Assembly (NCBI GenBank): GCA_035517695.1
Contig: DATIYI010000204.1
Location: forward strand, 1-64,000
Direction of reading: 5' to 3'
DNA from: DATFVJ01 sp035517695
Lineage (GTDB): Bacteria > Actinomycetota > Actinomycetes > Streptosporangiales > Streptosporangiaceae
DNA: 64,000 nt
The position numbers and the translations under genes were made by a program. The notes under the pieces are model-generated. The model was not told where the DNA came from and did no database searches. It saw nothing but the letters and a program-made list of their open reading frames with translations. Positions 8,759-18,185 of the stretch are shown piece by piece (the stretch's first letter is position 1; each line of letters starts with the position of its first letter).

Positions 8759-11570
8759 CGTCGTACTGCTCCAGGCGGTGCTGCGGGACGCCGATGCGGG
8801 TGACCAAGTCGCGTCGGGATCGGATGCCGAGCTTGGCGAAGATGTGCCCGAGGTGGAACTCGACGGTCTTGACGCTGATGTACAGCTCAGCCGCAGTTTG
8901 CCGGTTGGAGCGGCCGGCCGCGACAAGGCGGGCCACCGCCTGCTCGGCCGGAGTGAGGCCGAGCATGGCGGGTGCTGTTGCCGTGCCGGCCGACGCGGCG
9001 GCGGCGGCGAGTTCCCGCTCACAGGCCTGCAGATAGGGACGGGCGCCCAGCTTGGTCAGGCGCTGCCTGGCTGAGCGCAGCCTGGCGACCGCCGCTTGCG
9101 GCTCGCCGACCGCGCGCAGGTGACGTGCGTGCGAGAGCTCGAGCAGGGCGAGCGCCAGCGGCACCTGGAGCCCTTGGGCATGGCGCCAGGCGGTTTCGAA
9201 CGCCGCGGTGGCGGCTGCCCGGTGCCCGGCGGCGGCGGCCAGATCGCCGCGCAGCCGGGCGGCGGCAACCCGAGCCGACGCAGGGCCGGTGAGTGACAGG
9301 GCCGCCTCGAGCTCAGCCAGAGCCGTTTCCGCCTGGCCCAGCCGGGCCAGGCCGATAAGGGCGCCGATCTCGAGGGATCGCCAGTTGTAGGGCAGGAGGC
9401 TCAGGAACTCCGCCCGGCCGGTGGCGCGCACGGCCGCGACGGCTTCAACGACACCTTCCAGATCGCCTCGGGCCATGGCCAGAAACGCCTGGGCGATCGC
9501 CGCCGCGCCGGTCGCACCCGGCGCGGCGGAAGCATGGCCGGCCTCGGTGGCCATCCGGACGTGCGCGCTGGCAACCTCCCAGTCGCCCCGCAGCGCGGGA
9601 ACAACAGCGGCGGCGCTGTGCATGAAGCCCAGGTCCCATACCCGGTCAGCGTCCTGGGCGAGCGAGACCGCAAGCTCTCCGTGCACCACGGCGTCCTCCC
9701 ACGACCCGAGGCGGTACTCTGCGCCCGCCAGGTAGCTGAGGCACTGGCTGGCGGTGCGCAGCGGGACTCCGGCCCGCAACCTCGCCGCGGCGGTGGAGAG
9801 GTCGGCGATCGCCCCGGCCAGGTCCTCGGCCAAGACCCTGGCCATGCCCCGCAACACCAGTGTGTCGGTGTCCGACCGCGACACCTCGGAAGCGGCTGCG
9901 GGCAAGAACGCCAGCCGGGCCAAGCCCTCGGGTCCTCGCCCAACGGCGAAGAGTGCGATGGCCAGCAGGCCCAGCGCCCGGTGGCGCATGGCGTCCGGGA
10001 CGGCGCCGTTCCTGGCCGCCCGCTCGCCCCATTCGATCGCTTCCCGGATCCGGCCCGCGACTAGGCACAACACCGCCAGCTGGGTGGCGGCCGCAGCGCC
10101 CACCGACGCGTCAGAAGCGGGGTCGTGACTCTGCCACGCCGCCAGCAGGCGGGCCTCGGCTGCAGCGGCCCGGCCCGCGAAGAAATCCAGCGTGCCAAGC
10201 AGCTCGCTGCGGCGCGCGCTCTGCCCTGCGGTTGCCACCCCGCCAGCAAGGGCCTCCGCCTCGGCCACCTCGCCATAGGTGACCAGAGTCTCCAGCGCGT
10301 CAAGCAGGCGGCGATCAGCCGCCTCAGGCTCACCACTCACCGCCGCAGCCTGCGCCAGCCAGGCCGCGGCCTGCGCCGTCCTGCCGAGGCGGCGTGCCTG
10401 CCGGCCAGCCTCCTCGAGCTCGCCAGCCAGCCGGTCGTCCGGGCCGACCGCCGCCGCCACCCGGTGCCCTAGCGCCCGGTCCCGGCCGGCCAAGCCCGCC
10501 GCCCGCGCGTGCAGCCGGCGCCGCCGGGCCGGGTTCAGATCGCCGTAGACCGCCCGCTGCACCAGCATGTGGCTGAAGCCGATACCGGCCGCCGCCCCGC
10601 CGGGCTGCTCGACCAGGATTCCCGCCGCCACCGCCTCGCCAAGCGCTGGCAGCGGATCTGTCAGGCCGGCCAAGGCGGCCGCCGCCGCAACCAGGCATGG
10701 GCCGCCAAGAACCGCCGCCGCCACAACAAGCTCTCTGGCAGCAGGGCTCAGTGAGCTCAGCCGCAGCAACACCACCCCGGCCAGCGAGCGCGGTACACCC
10801 AGGACCCCGCCGAGCCGGTCCAAGCCATCGACCCCGAACTCCTCAAGCACAGCCCGGCAGTACAACGGGTTACCGCCCGTGTCCTCGAGCAGGCGGTTGG
10901 CGGCCCGGCGCGACAACTCCCCGGCCCCCAGCGCCCGGCCCAGTGCCACCACATCCGCGGGCTCAAGACCACCCAGGCGCACCCGGCCTGCCCTGTGATC
11001 CCCCGCCAAGAAGCGCTGCCAGCCGTCGCCTAACCGGGACAGCTCACCCGTGCGGGCCGACACCACCAGCAGCATCCGATCCGCCTGCAGGCGGCGGACA
11101 GCGAAAAGCAATGCCCGCGCAGAGGGCCCATCCGCCCACTGCAGGTCGTCGATGACCGCCAGCACCAGTCCCCGGCCACGGCAGAACTGACCCAGCCAGC
11201 CGACCAGTTCGGCGCCAACCGCAAAGGGATCGACCCCACCGCTCAGATCCGAGGCCAGTAATCCCGCCGCGCCAGTCATCCCGCGGGCGCTGGCCACTAG
11301 CTGACCCACGATGCCGTACGGCAGCAACAGCTCCGCCTCGTCGCCACTGGCCCACAGGACCGTCACGTCGGCCAGCCCCGCCGCGAAATGCGTCACGAGG
11401 CTCGACTTGCCGATGCCGCCTTCGCCCTCGACGAGCACGACTTTGGGCTGCCCGCGGCGTGCCGCAGCGGCAGCCGCCGCAAGCTCTGCCAGCTCAGCCG
11501 CACGGCCGACGAACACCCCGGGGCCGACAGCCGCGGCGGCGGACGGCAACGCATAAAGGGAAAAGGTCAA
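8754..11570 (-). CDS. LuxR-family regulator with N-terminal AAA ATPase (LAL type)
   Basis: A 938-residue large ATP-binding regulator of the LuxR family. GVFVGRAAELAEL opens the ATPase domain, followed by Walker A EGEGGIGKSSLV and Walker B LVLAVIDDLQWAD. The middle 500 residues are Ala/Leu-rich helical repeats of TPR type. The C-terminus is a LuxR helix-turn-helix: LTPAEQAVARLVAAGRSNRQ then VKTVEFHLGHIFAKLGIRSR. The frame stays open to a GTG at 11756, but the TTG at 11570 has GGGGAGG nine nt upstream and fits the usual distance to the GRxxEL motif, so I prefer it. Such proteins often control sugar use or secondary metabolism; the target here is unknown. Confidence 0.85.
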   Translation of the reverse strand: MTFSLYALPSAAAAVGPGVFVGRAAELAELAAAAAAARRGQPKVVLVEGEGGIGKSSLVTHFAAGLADVTVLWASGDEAELLLPYGIVGQLVASARGMTGAAGLLASDLSGGVDPFAVGAELVGWLGQFCRGRGLVLAVIDDLQWADGPSARALLFAVRRLQADRMLLVVSARTGELSRLGDGWQRFLAGDHRAGRVRLGGLEPADVVALGRALGAGELSRRAANRLLEDTGGNPLYCRAVLEEFGVDGLDRLGGVLGVPRSLAGVVLLRLSSLSPAARELVVAAAVLGGPCLVAAAAALAGLTDPLPALGEAVAAGILVEQPGGAAAGIGFSHMLVQRAVYGDLNPARRRRLHARAAGLAGRDRALGHRVAAAVGPDDRLAGELEEAGRQARRLGRTAQAAAWLAQAAAVSGEPEAADRRLLDALETLVTYGEVAEAEALAGGVATAGQSARRSELLGTLDFFAGRAAAAEARLLAAWQSHDPASDASVGAAAATQLAVLCLVAGRIREAIEWGERAARNGAVPDAMRHRALGLLAIALFAVGRGPEGLARLAFLPAAASEVSRSDTDTLVLRGMARVLAEDLAGAIADLSTAAARLRAGVPLRTASQCLSYLAGAEYRLGSWEDAVVHGELAVSLAQDADRVWDLGFMHSAAAVVPALRGDWEVASAHVRMATEAGHASAAPGATGAAAIAQAFLAMARGDLEGVVEAVAAVRATGRAEFLSLLPYNWRSLEIGALIGLARLGQAETALAELEAALSLTGPASARVAAARLRGDLAAAAGHRAAATAAFETAWRHAQGLQVPLALALLELSHARHLRAVGEPQAAVARLRSARQRLTKLGARPYLQACERELAAAAASAGTATAPAMLGLTPAEQAVARLVAAGRSNRQTAAELYISVKTVEFHLGHIFAKLGIRSRRDLVTRIGVPQHRLEQYDG

Positions 11571-11607
11571 CGCTGCTCGCCTCCCCGTTGTGGGGTGCAA
11601 ACCCGAT

Positions 11608-11627
11608 GGGCGGCCATCCGGCCGCCC
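11608..11627 (-). terminator. GC-rich hairpin between the secreted-protein gene and the LuxR gene
   Basis: gggcggcc (11608-11615), loop atcc, ggccgccc (11620-11627) form a perfect 8-bp stem. It lies 138 nt after the stop of the upstream gene on the reverse strand, so it may end that transcript. This would also support the shorter LuxR start at 11570. Confidence 0.4.
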
Positions 11628-11765
11628 GGCTGCATACTCTGAAGGAGAGGGATCCCCCGCACCTGATACATCGCGACGTCGTTCGTCAGGGCAGCTTCTG
11701 CGGAGCGCGGCGGCCGAGGACGCGGAGGCTGGACTCTGCCCCCGCATCCTCGGCACGACCTGGCG

Positions 11766-12410
11766 TCAGGGTTGGATCTGTCGCAGCGGACCGAACTGGT
11801 CGGAGAAGTTGCGTGTGCTCAGCGCCTGCACGCCGGCGTCGTGTTCACCGTTGAACGGCGTGACGGTACTCGGGCAACCGGCGGCGGCGGCGTTCTTCGG
11901 CGAGTTGAACCACAGGCCCAGGTGGTACATCTGCACAGGGCCGAAGGCGGGGTTCTTGGCGGCGTCCGGGAAGGGCGGGCTATTGAAAACCTGGGGCGCC
12001 GGCGCCGCGCCAGGCGCCACAGCGAAGGTCTCGATGCTGAATCGCCCGATGAAAGTGCCTTGAGCGCTGCCACTGCTATTGCTGTCCAGATCCCCCTGGT
12101 ACCAGGAGATGCCAAACGGCGCATTGGGCACCTGGATGACAAAGAAATCGAAGTCCGTCTTAGGCGGCAGGTTGGCCGCAGAAACGTTCATGACCTCGAC
12201 TGGGCCCTGCGACTGGATGGTGACTGTGGCGTGCGCACCCTTGAGGCAGTTGGCGCCGACCGCAGCAGCGGAGCGGACCATCTGGAACGAGGTGTGCGCG
12301 ACTGCGGGGTGGGCGGTAGCACTCGTAGCACCGGCTGCAGTGGCGGCGGCGCCCCCGGCGGCGAGCAACGCCGCCCCCGCGATAGCTGCGGACTTTGCTA
12401 GGACTCTCAT
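11766..12410 (-). CDS. Secreted protein of unknown function
   Basis: A 214-residue protein starting at an ATG with GGGGAAG just upstream. The first 35 residues form a clear signal peptide: MRVLAKSAA, a hydrophobic Ala/Gly core, then polar residues. The mature part contains NVSAANLPPKTDFDFFVIQV and HLGLWFNSPKNAAAAGCPST and has two cysteines, one in ANCLKG and one near the end in AAGCPS, which could pair. The composition is that of a small exported beta-rich protein. I do not recognise the family. The open frame extends 71 codons upstream without a plausible start signal. It precedes the LuxR-family gene in the same direction, but a co-regulated function is only a guess. Confidence 0.75.
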   Translation of the reverse strand: MRVLAKSAAIAGAALLAAGGAAATAAGATSATAHPAVAHTSFQMVRSAAAVGANCLKGAHATVTIQSQGPVEVMNVSAANLPPKTDFDFFVIQVPNAPFGISWYQGDLDSNSSGSAQGTFIGRFSIETFAVAPGAAPAPQVFNSPPFPDAAKNPAFGPVQMYHLGLWFNSPKNAAAAGCPSTVTPFNGEHDAGVQALSTRNFSDQFGPLRQIQP

Positions 12411-12643
12411 GTTCTTCCCCTCGTCATGGCTTCCTCTCGCGACGGCGCGGGAGGCCCCTGGGCGGTGAGCTGGCACCAGGTTCAGGTGCCGCTCGGCCAT
12501 CGTCACCGCCCGCTGGGCCCCGCGTCGCCAGGGGTCGCCCCTAGGTTCGGCCCTGGTTGTCGCGCGACACGGCTTGTTGCCTGCGGGGCGCACGTGGGTG
12601 CAACAGGCATGAGACGCCGTCACGGTGTGACAAGATTCGTGCC

Positions 12644-13318
12644 ATGTCGTTCGCCGACAAACTGCTGCTGTGGCTGCACATCGGGTTCGCGATCTTCACA
12701 CTCGGCCCCGCCGCGACCGCCTTGCTCGTGACGCCGCGCTACATCAGGAAGCGGGACATTCCCGTGCTGCGGTACCTGTACCGCAGCACGCGGATCTTCG
12801 GCGCGCTGACGGCCGGCGTTTTCCTTTTCGGCCTGCTGCTAGGCCGGCACGACTTCAACCAAGCGTGGTTCACTGCCGCGACGACCCTGTTCATCGTCGC
12901 CGCGGTCTTGCTTGTGCTCGTCATCTTCGACCAGCGCCGTGCCATCACCGCGATGGACAGGGCCGTAGCGGTCGATGCGGCCGCGGCCGGGACACCAGTG
13001 CCCGCGAACGGGTCGGCCGATGCCGCGGCGGCCGCCACGACTGGCCGGCCGGACGTTTCTGCGCCAGCGGGCGAGCGTACTGCCGCAGAACGCACCACGG
13101 CAGAGCCGACCGGGGACGAGGCCGCGGATAGGCTGGGCGCACGAGCGGGCGAGCCCGCGGCCACTGCGACCGCGCCCCAGCCGGCCCTCGCGAGCGCTGG
13201 CGGTGCCACTGCCGCGCCTCATCTCGCATCAGTAGAGCGTGGCCGAATCGCCACCATGGGTGGCGTGATCACCCTCATCTGGCTGGTGATACTTGTCCTG
13301 ATGGTCTGGCACGGCTGA
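12644..13318 (+). CDS. DUF2269-like integral membrane protein
   Basis: A 224-residue membrane protein. Helices are visible at about residues 5-28 (LLLWLHIGFAIFTLGPAATA), 46-63 and 72-90, followed by a long Ala/Thr/Glu-rich low-complexity loop (roughly 105-195), then a last helix near the C-terminus (GGVITLIWLVILVLMVWHG). The N-terminal half resembles the DUF2269 family of small membrane proteins of unknown function. The loop is longer than usual in that family. No strong ribosome-binding site precedes the ATG. It is divergent from the secreted-protein gene and convergent with metB. Confidence 0.75.
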   Translation: MSFADKLLLWLHIGFAIFTLGPAATALLVTPRYIRKRDIPVLRYLYRSTRIFGALTAGVFLFGLLLGRHDFNQAWFTAATTLFIVAAVLLVLVIFDQRRAITAMDRAVAVDAAAAGTPVPANGSADAAAAATTGRPDVSAPAGERTAAERTTAEPTGDEAADRLGARAGEPAATATAPQPALASAGGATAAPHLASVERGRIATMGGVITLIWLVILVLMVWHG

Positions 13319-13334
13319 TCCAGGCGAGGAGAGG

Positions 13335-14486
13335 TCAAGCGAGCGCTTGATTGAGATCGTCGAGCAGGTCGTCGCACGCCTCGATGCCGACGGACAGCCG
13401 CACCAAATCGGGTGGCACCTCCAGCACGGAGCCCGCGGTGGATACATGCGTCATCCGGGCCGGCTGCTCGATAAGGGACTCCACGCCGCCAAGTGACTCC
13501 CCGAGCGTGAACAGCCTGGTACGCCCGCACATCCGGACCGCGGCTTCCTCGCCTCCGCGCAGTCTCAGTGACACCATGCCGCCGAATCCGCGCATTTGCT
13601 TGGCCGCAGCCTCATGCCCTGGATGGGAGGGCAGACCGGGATAGAGCACCTGGGTCACCGCGGGGTGGGCTGCGAGCGCTCCCGCGATCCTGGCCGCGTT
13701 CGCGCAATGCCGGTCCATCCTGACCCCGAGTGTCCTGACCCCGCGCAAGGTCAGCCACGCGTCGAACGGACCTGCCACCCCGCCGATCGCGTTCTGATGG
13801 AACGCCAGACGCTCACCGAGCCCTGGATCGGCGGGCACCAGCGCTCCCCCGACAACATCGGAGTGACCTCCGATGTACTTCGTCGTGGAGTGCACCACCA
13901 CGTCGGCGCCGAGCGCGATCGGCCGCTGCAGATACGGTGACGCGAACGTATTGTCCACCACGAATAGCGCGCCCGCCTCGTGCGCGATGTCCGCGATCAC
14001 CGCTATGTCGGCGATGCCGAGCAGGGGGTTGGTGGGCGTCTCGACCCATACCACCCGAGCCGGTTCTTCCTCGAGAACCTCCTTAACGGCTGCCGCGGCG
14101 GCGAACCGCACCGTCGTGTGACGCACGCCCCACCGGTCAAGGACCTGGGCGAGCAGTCGGTACGTGCCACCGTAGGCGTCGTCAGGGATCAGGACCCTGT
14201 CACCTGGTGCGCAGACCGTGCGCAGCAGGCAATCCTCGGCGGCCATGCCCGAGGCGAAGGCCAGCCCCCGGGCGCCTCCCTCGAGGGCGGCCAGGCATGT
14301 TTCCAGCGCGGTCCGGGTCGGGTTTGCTGTCCTGCTGTACTCGTAGCCACCGCGCAGGCCGCCAACCCCGTCCTGCTTGTAGGTGGACACCTGGTAGATC
14401 GGCGGGACAACAGCGCCAGTCACCGGGTCAGGGTCCTGCCCGGCGTGGATCGCAAGGGTCTCGAACCCGCTGATGTCACTGTTCAT
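13335..14486 (-). CDS. metB: Cystathionine gamma-synthase / gamma-lyase (PLP enzyme)
   Basis: A 383-residue enzyme of the Cys/Met metabolism PLP family, fold type I. The N-terminus FETLAIHAGQDPDP and the substrate segment YEYSRTANPTR (Tyr and Arg contacts) are typical. The PLP lysine is Lys203 in HSTTKYIGGHSD and a phosphate-binding ASGMAA motif is near 78-83. It overlaps the upstream cbs gene by 4 bp (ATGA). With cystathionine beta-synthase it forms a transsulfuration module. Actinobacterial proteins annotated MetB act as gamma-synthase, gamma-lyase or both, and sequence alone does not settle it; pairing with cbs favours flow from homocysteine to cysteine. Confidence 0.9.
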   Translation of the reverse strand: MNSDISGFETLAIHAGQDPDPVTGAVVPPIYQVSTYKQDGVGGLRGGYEYSRTANPTRTALETCLAALEGGARGLAFASGMAAEDCLLRTVCAPGDRVLIPDDAYGGTYRLLAQVLDRWGVRHTTVRFAAAAAVKEVLEEEPARVVWVETPTNPLLGIADIAVIADIAHEAGALFVVDNTFASPYLQRPIALGADVVVHSTTKYIGGHSDVVGGALVPADPGLGERLAFHQNAIGGVAGPFDAWLTLRGVRTLGVRMDRHCANAARIAGALAAHPAVTQVLYPGLPSHPGHEAAAKQMRGFGGMVSLRLRGGEEAAVRMCGRTRLFTLGESLGGVESLIEQPARMTHVSTAGSVLEVPPDLVRLSVGIEACDDLLDDLNQALA

Positions 14487-15862
14487 GAGGTGACACTAGC
14501 GAGGAAAGCGAGCACATCCTGGCGCGTCAGCATGCCAACGGGCTTGCCGTCGATCAGGATGACCGCGGCGCCGGCCTTCTCGAGTGCTTCGACCGCGCGG
14601 CTGACGGCTTCGCCCGAGCCGACCATCGGCAGGGGCGCGGACATGTGCCTGGACACGGGATCGCCGGGTCGGGCCCGGCCCGCGAGCAGTGCGTCGAGGA
14701 GATCACGCTCGACGATGGACCCGACGACCTCGGCGGCCATCACCGGTGGCTCCGCCTTCATGACGGGCAGTTGCGAGACATCGTATTCGCGCAGGATCTC
14801 GATGGCGGTGCCGACAGTTTCGTCTGGGTGGGCGTGCACGAACTCGGGTAGCCCCGGGCCCTTTCTAGCCAGCACGTCGCTCACGCGGGGTTCGGCCGTC
14901 ACCACATCGAGGAATCCGTAGTCGGCCATCCAGTCGTCACTAAAGATCTTCGAGAGGTAGCCGCGGCCGCCATCGGGCAACAGCGTCACGATCACGGCGC
15001 CAGGATCCGCGGTCGCGGCCACCCGCAGCCCGGCCACTACCGCGAGCCCGGATGATCCGCCGACAAGCAGCGCTTCCTCGCGCGCGAGCCTGCGCGTCAT
15101 GCCGAACGACTCCTTGTCGCTCACTGCGATGACCTGATCGCACACAGACGGGTCGTAGGTCGCTGGCCAGATGTCCTCACCCACTCCTTCCACGAGGTAG
15201 GGGCGGCCGGTACCGCCCGAATAGACGGATCCCTCCGGGTCGGCGCCGATGACCCGCACTCGGCCGCCCGATACTTCCTTGAGATAGCGGCCGGCTCCTG
15301 TGATCGTCCCCCCGGTGCCGATGCCCGCGACGAAGTGGGTGATGGTGCCGGCGGTCTGCGCCCAGATCTCCGGGCCGGTGGTCCGGTAATGCGACGCCGG
15401 GTTTTCCTGGTTCGTGTACTGATCGGGCTTCCATCCTCCTGGCGTCTCGGCAGCCAGGCGATCGGACACCGCGTAGTAGGAGTCCGGGTGATCCGGTGCC
15501 ACCGTGGTCGGGCAGACCACGACCTCGGCTCCGTATGCCCGCAGCACGGCGATCTTATCCTGGGCGACCTTGTCCGGGCAGACGAAGAGGCAACGATAGC
15601 CCTTCTCCGCTGCGACGATCGCGAGGCCGACGCCGGTGTTGCCCGACGTGGGTTCCACGATGGTTCCACCCGGTTTGAGCGCGCCCGACGCCTCGGCAGC
15701 CTGCACCATATGCAGCGCGATCCGGTCCTTCACCGAGCCGCCGGGGTTGACGTACTCGATCTTCGCAAGCACGTCGGCCGCGTCGACTCCCGTGGTCACC
15801 TTTCTCAGCCGGACGATCGGGGTGTTTCCCACGAGTTCGACCAGTGAATCATGAACCTGCAT
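14483..15862 (-). CDS. cbs: Cystathionine beta-synthase
   Basis: A 459-residue PLP enzyme that condenses serine (or O-acetylserine) with homocysteine. The catalytic domain has the PLP lysine at Lys45 in NPGGSVKDR, the substrate loop PTSGNTG, and the phosphate-binding GIGTGGTITG. The C-terminal 120 residues carry two CBS motifs (VHAHPDETVGTAIEILREYD and DPVSRHMSAPLPMVGSGEAV), the regulatory module usually sensitive to adenosyl ligands. The ATG at 15862 begins MQVHDSLVELVGNTP, matching the usual start of mycobacterial Cbs; an upstream GTG at 15898 lacks a ribosome site. It is first in an operon with metB and divergent from the thiolase gene. Confidence 0.92.
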   Translation of the reverse strand: MQVHDSLVELVGNTPIVRLRKVTTGVDAADVLAKIEYVNPGGSVKDRIALHMVQAAEASGALKPGGTIVEPTSGNTGVGLAIVAAEKGYRCLFVCPDKVAQDKIAVLRAYGAEVVVCPTTVAPDHPDSYYAVSDRLAAETPGGWKPDQYTNQENPASHYRTTGPEIWAQTAGTITHFVAGIGTGGTITGAGRYLKEVSGGRVRVIGADPEGSVYSGGTGRPYLVEGVGEDIWPATYDPSVCDQVIAVSDKESFGMTRRLAREEALLVGGSSGLAVVAGLRVAATADPGAVIVTLLPDGGRGYLSKIFSDDWMADYGFLDVVTAEPRVSDVLARKGPGLPEFVHAHPDETVGTAIEILREYDVSQLPVMKAEPPVMAAEVVGSIVERDLLDALLAGRARPGDPVSRHMSAPLPMVGSGEAVSRAVEALEKAGAAVILIDGKPVGMLTRQDVLAFLASVTS

Positions 15863-15962
15863 ATCGACCGCCCTTGTCACAGCAGGCGCGGCAGTCACAG
15901 AAGGCCGGACAATCTTAGGAGTGACGCGATCCCGCAGCTAGATTGCTCGCTTCGACGGTATC

Positions 15963-15978
15963 GAACCGTCCACGGTTC
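15963..15978. promoter_or_regulatory. Palindrome in the cbs/thiolase divergent promoter region
   Basis: GAACCGT-CC-ACGGTTC is a perfect 7+7 palindrome, about 90-100 nt upstream of both divergent start codons (15862 and 16068). Its form suits a dimeric repressor of the TetR type. No regulator gene is adjacent, so the ligand is unknown. Confidence 0.4.
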
Positions 15979-16067
15979 CGGTCATAACAGCCAGGCTGAC
16001 CCCGCGCGTTCGCACGAATCATGGGTTACCGTTGAGTAATCCACCGGCTCGAGGAAGAGATGTCATC

Positions 16068-17288
16068 ATGCCTGAGGCAGTTATCGTCGCCACCGCACGC
16101 TCACCCATTGGCCGCGCGTTCAAGGGAACAATGAAGGACATCCGCCCGGATGACCTCGCCGCGCAGATGGTCCACGCGGCCCTGGGCAAGGTGCCGCAAC
16201 TGGATCCGACGGCCATCGAGGACCTGATGCTCGGCTGCGGCCTGCCAGGCGGCGAGCAAGGCTACAACATGGCGAGGGTGGTGACAGTCCTGCTCGGCTA
16301 TGACCACCTGCCAGGGACCACGGTCAACCGGTACTGCTCGTCGTCCCTGCAGACTACTCGAATGGCGTTCCACGCCATCAAGAGCGGCGAAGGTGACGCG
16401 TTTATCTCGGCCGGTGTGGAGTGCGTCAGCCGCCTCGCCGCCGGGAGCAGCGACTCATGGCCGGACACTCGCAACCCGCTGTTCGCCGACGCGGAGGCCA
16501 GGACCGCGAAGGAGGCGGAGGGCGGCGACGATGGCTGGCATGACCCGCGCGAGAACGGCGTTCTCCCTGACGTCTATATCGCTATGGGACAGACCGCCGA
16601 GAACGTCGCCGAGTTGCGCGGCGTCAGTAGGAGCGAGCAGGACGAGTTCGGCGTACGGTCGCAGAACCTGGCGGAAAAGGCCCTCGCCGATGGGTTCTGG
16701 CAGCGTGAGATCACACCCGTGACGATGCCCGACGGCACCGTGAATACGAAGGACGACGGCCCACGCGCAGGGACCACGATCGAGAAGGTGGCCACGCTGC
16801 AGCCGGTGTTCCGGCCGGACGGAACCGTGACCGCGGGCAACTGCTGCCCGCTCAACGACGGCGCCGCTGCCGTGATCGTGATGAGCGACACGAAGGCCGC
16901 CGAGCTTGGCATCACCCCGCTCGCACGTGTCGTTGCCACAGGCGTGTCGGGGCTGTCGCCGGAGATCATGGGCCTCGGACCTGTCGAGGCGTCAAGGCGG
17001 GCGCTCGCCAGGGCAGGCATGGCGATCGGCGATATCGACCTGGTGGAGATCAACGAGGCATTCGCCGCTCAGGTCATCGCGAGTTACAAAGAACTCGGTA
17101 TCGAGCTGGACAGGCTCAACGTCAACGGCGGGGCTATCGCCATCGGGCACCCGTTCGGTATGACCGGCGCGCGAATCGCCACGACATTGGTCAACAGCCT
17201 GCAGTTCCACGACAAGACGTTCGGTCTGGAGACCATGTGCGTGGGCGGCGGGCAGGGCATGGCCATGATCCTCGAACGGCTGAGCTGA
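16068..17288 (+). CDS. Acetyl-CoA C-acyltransferase (thiolase)
   Basis: A 406-residue thiolase. The acyl-accepting cysteine is Cys90 in NRYCSSSLQT, the His of the active site is in GHPFGMTGAR, and the second cysteine is in CVGGGQGMA near the C-terminus. NEAFAAQ is also present. This complete set fits a degradative or biosynthetic thiolase rather than an SCP2-type one. The ATG at 16068 has GAGGAAGAG upstream; the frame extends 12 codons further without a better site. It probably acts in beta-oxidation of fatty acids or related chains. No other beta-oxidation gene is adjacent, so the chain length of the substrate is not shown. Confidence 0.92.
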   Translation: MPEAVIVATARSPIGRAFKGTMKDIRPDDLAAQMVHAALGKVPQLDPTAIEDLMLGCGLPGGEQGYNMARVVTVLLGYDHLPGTTVNRYCSSSLQTTRMAFHAIKSGEGDAFISAGVECVSRLAAGSSDSWPDTRNPLFADAEARTAKEAEGGDDGWHDPRENGVLPDVYIAMGQTAENVAELRGVSRSEQDEFGVRSQNLAEKALADGFWQREITPVTMPDGTVNTKDDGPRAGTTIEKVATLQPVFRPDGTVTAGNCCPLNDGAAAVIVMSDTKAAELGITPLARVVATGVSGLSPEIMGLGPVEASRRALARAGMAIGDIDLVEINEAFAAQVIASYKELGIELDRLNVNGGAIAIGHPFGMTGARIATTLVNSLQFHDKTFGLETMCVGGGQGMAMILERLS

Positions 17289-17445
17289 AAAGCTTCCGCT
17301 CGTGACGGGCGGTCGTGCTGCGCGACGTGTCCACCCGCGACCGGGGCAGACTAGCGTAACTCGGAAAGCTGGAGGCCAGGGCTTGTCATGTGCCCAGCGC
17401 TGGTGCACGCTCGCAACAAAGAGGAGTTCACCCTGGAGGTGCCAA

Positions 17446-17679
17446 TTGGCTCTGAATCACTCTCCGGAGATGCACAAAAACCTCATCGCCCGGATCCCCG
17501 GCGTCACCGGACGTGACCTACGGGAGTGGTTCACAAGCCTCGAATCAGGCCCCGCGTTCCTCCGCTGTGAGGAACGTGCGCACTGGCTGGCTGACGAGCA
17601 CGGTCTATCCAACGGCTACGCGACCGCGATCGTGCACGAGTACGAGTTGCGCCGCCGCATTCGCCTCTACAGTGGTTGA
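17446..17679 (+). CDS. DUF4287 domain protein
   Basis: A 77-residue protein made almost wholly of a DUF4287-type domain: HKNLIARIPGVTGRDLREWF, then LRCEERAHWLADEHGLSNGYATAIVHEYELRR. The domain's role is unknown. A TTG at 17446 with GGAGG six nt upstream is the best start; the internal ATG at 17470 has GGAG directly touching it and is less likely. The stop TGA is followed immediately by the GTG of the split-barrel gene, so the two are translated together. Confidence 0.8.
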   Translation: MALNHSPEMHKNLIARIPGVTGRDLREWFTSLESGPAFLRCEERAHWLADEHGLSNGYATAIVHEYELRRRIRLYSG

Positions 17680-18090
17680 GTGGATCTCGATCGGGCCCGC
17701 GGCTTCCTGCGGACTCATCACCGGGCAGTCCTAGCGACCGGCCGCGCCGACGGCGGGCCGCAACTGTCGCCGGTACTGGCGGGTCTCGACGGCGAGGGCC
17801 GGGTGCTGATTAGCACCCGGGAAACCGCCATCAAGACGCATAACGTACGCCGTCGGCCGCACGCGTCCTTGTGCGTCTTCACCGAGGCGTTCTTCGGGGG
17901 CTGGATTCAGGTCGACGGGACGGCCGAGGTCGTCGCGCTGCCCGAGGCCATGGACCTTCTGGTCCAGTATTATCGCGCCGTCGCAGGCGAGCACCCAGAC
18001 TGGGCCGAATACCGCGCCGCGATGGAACGCGACAAGCGAGTGATCATCCGCATCACGATCACCCGAGCCGGCCCCGACATCAGCGGCTGA
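17680..18090 (+). CDS. PPOX-class F420/FMN-dependent split-barrel oxidoreductase
   Basis: A 136-residue protein of the pyridoxamine 5'-phosphate oxidase-like split-barrel family. The N-terminal helix and first strands (MDLDRARGFLRTHHRAVLAT then GPQLSPVLAGLDGEG), the cofactor segment VLISTRETAIKTHNVRRRPH, and YYRAVAGEHPDWAEYRAAM are typical of actinobacterial PPOX-class F420-dependent enzymes. It would be a small cytoplasmic dimer using F420 or FMN; the substrate is unknown. The GTG start directly follows the DUF4287 stop. Confidence 0.85.
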   Translation: MDLDRARGFLRTHHRAVLATGRADGGPQLSPVLAGLDGEGRVLISTRETAIKTHNVRRRPHASLCVFTEAFFGGWIQVDGTAEVVALPEAMDLLVQYYRAVAGEHPDWAEYRAAMERDKRVIIRITITRAGPDISG

Positions 18091-18185
18091 GACTGTACTG
18101 CCCCCGGGGGGACGACCCCCCGCAGACCGTAGTGACCCGCTCACTGCTGGATGAGAATCAAGGCAGGACGCGGCCGACCTGGCCC

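Noticed and set aside
13335..13350. TCAAGCG-AG-CGCTTGA palindrome as an operator
   Set aside because: It contains the metB stop codon and the last codons, between convergent genes; more likely chance or a weak terminator.
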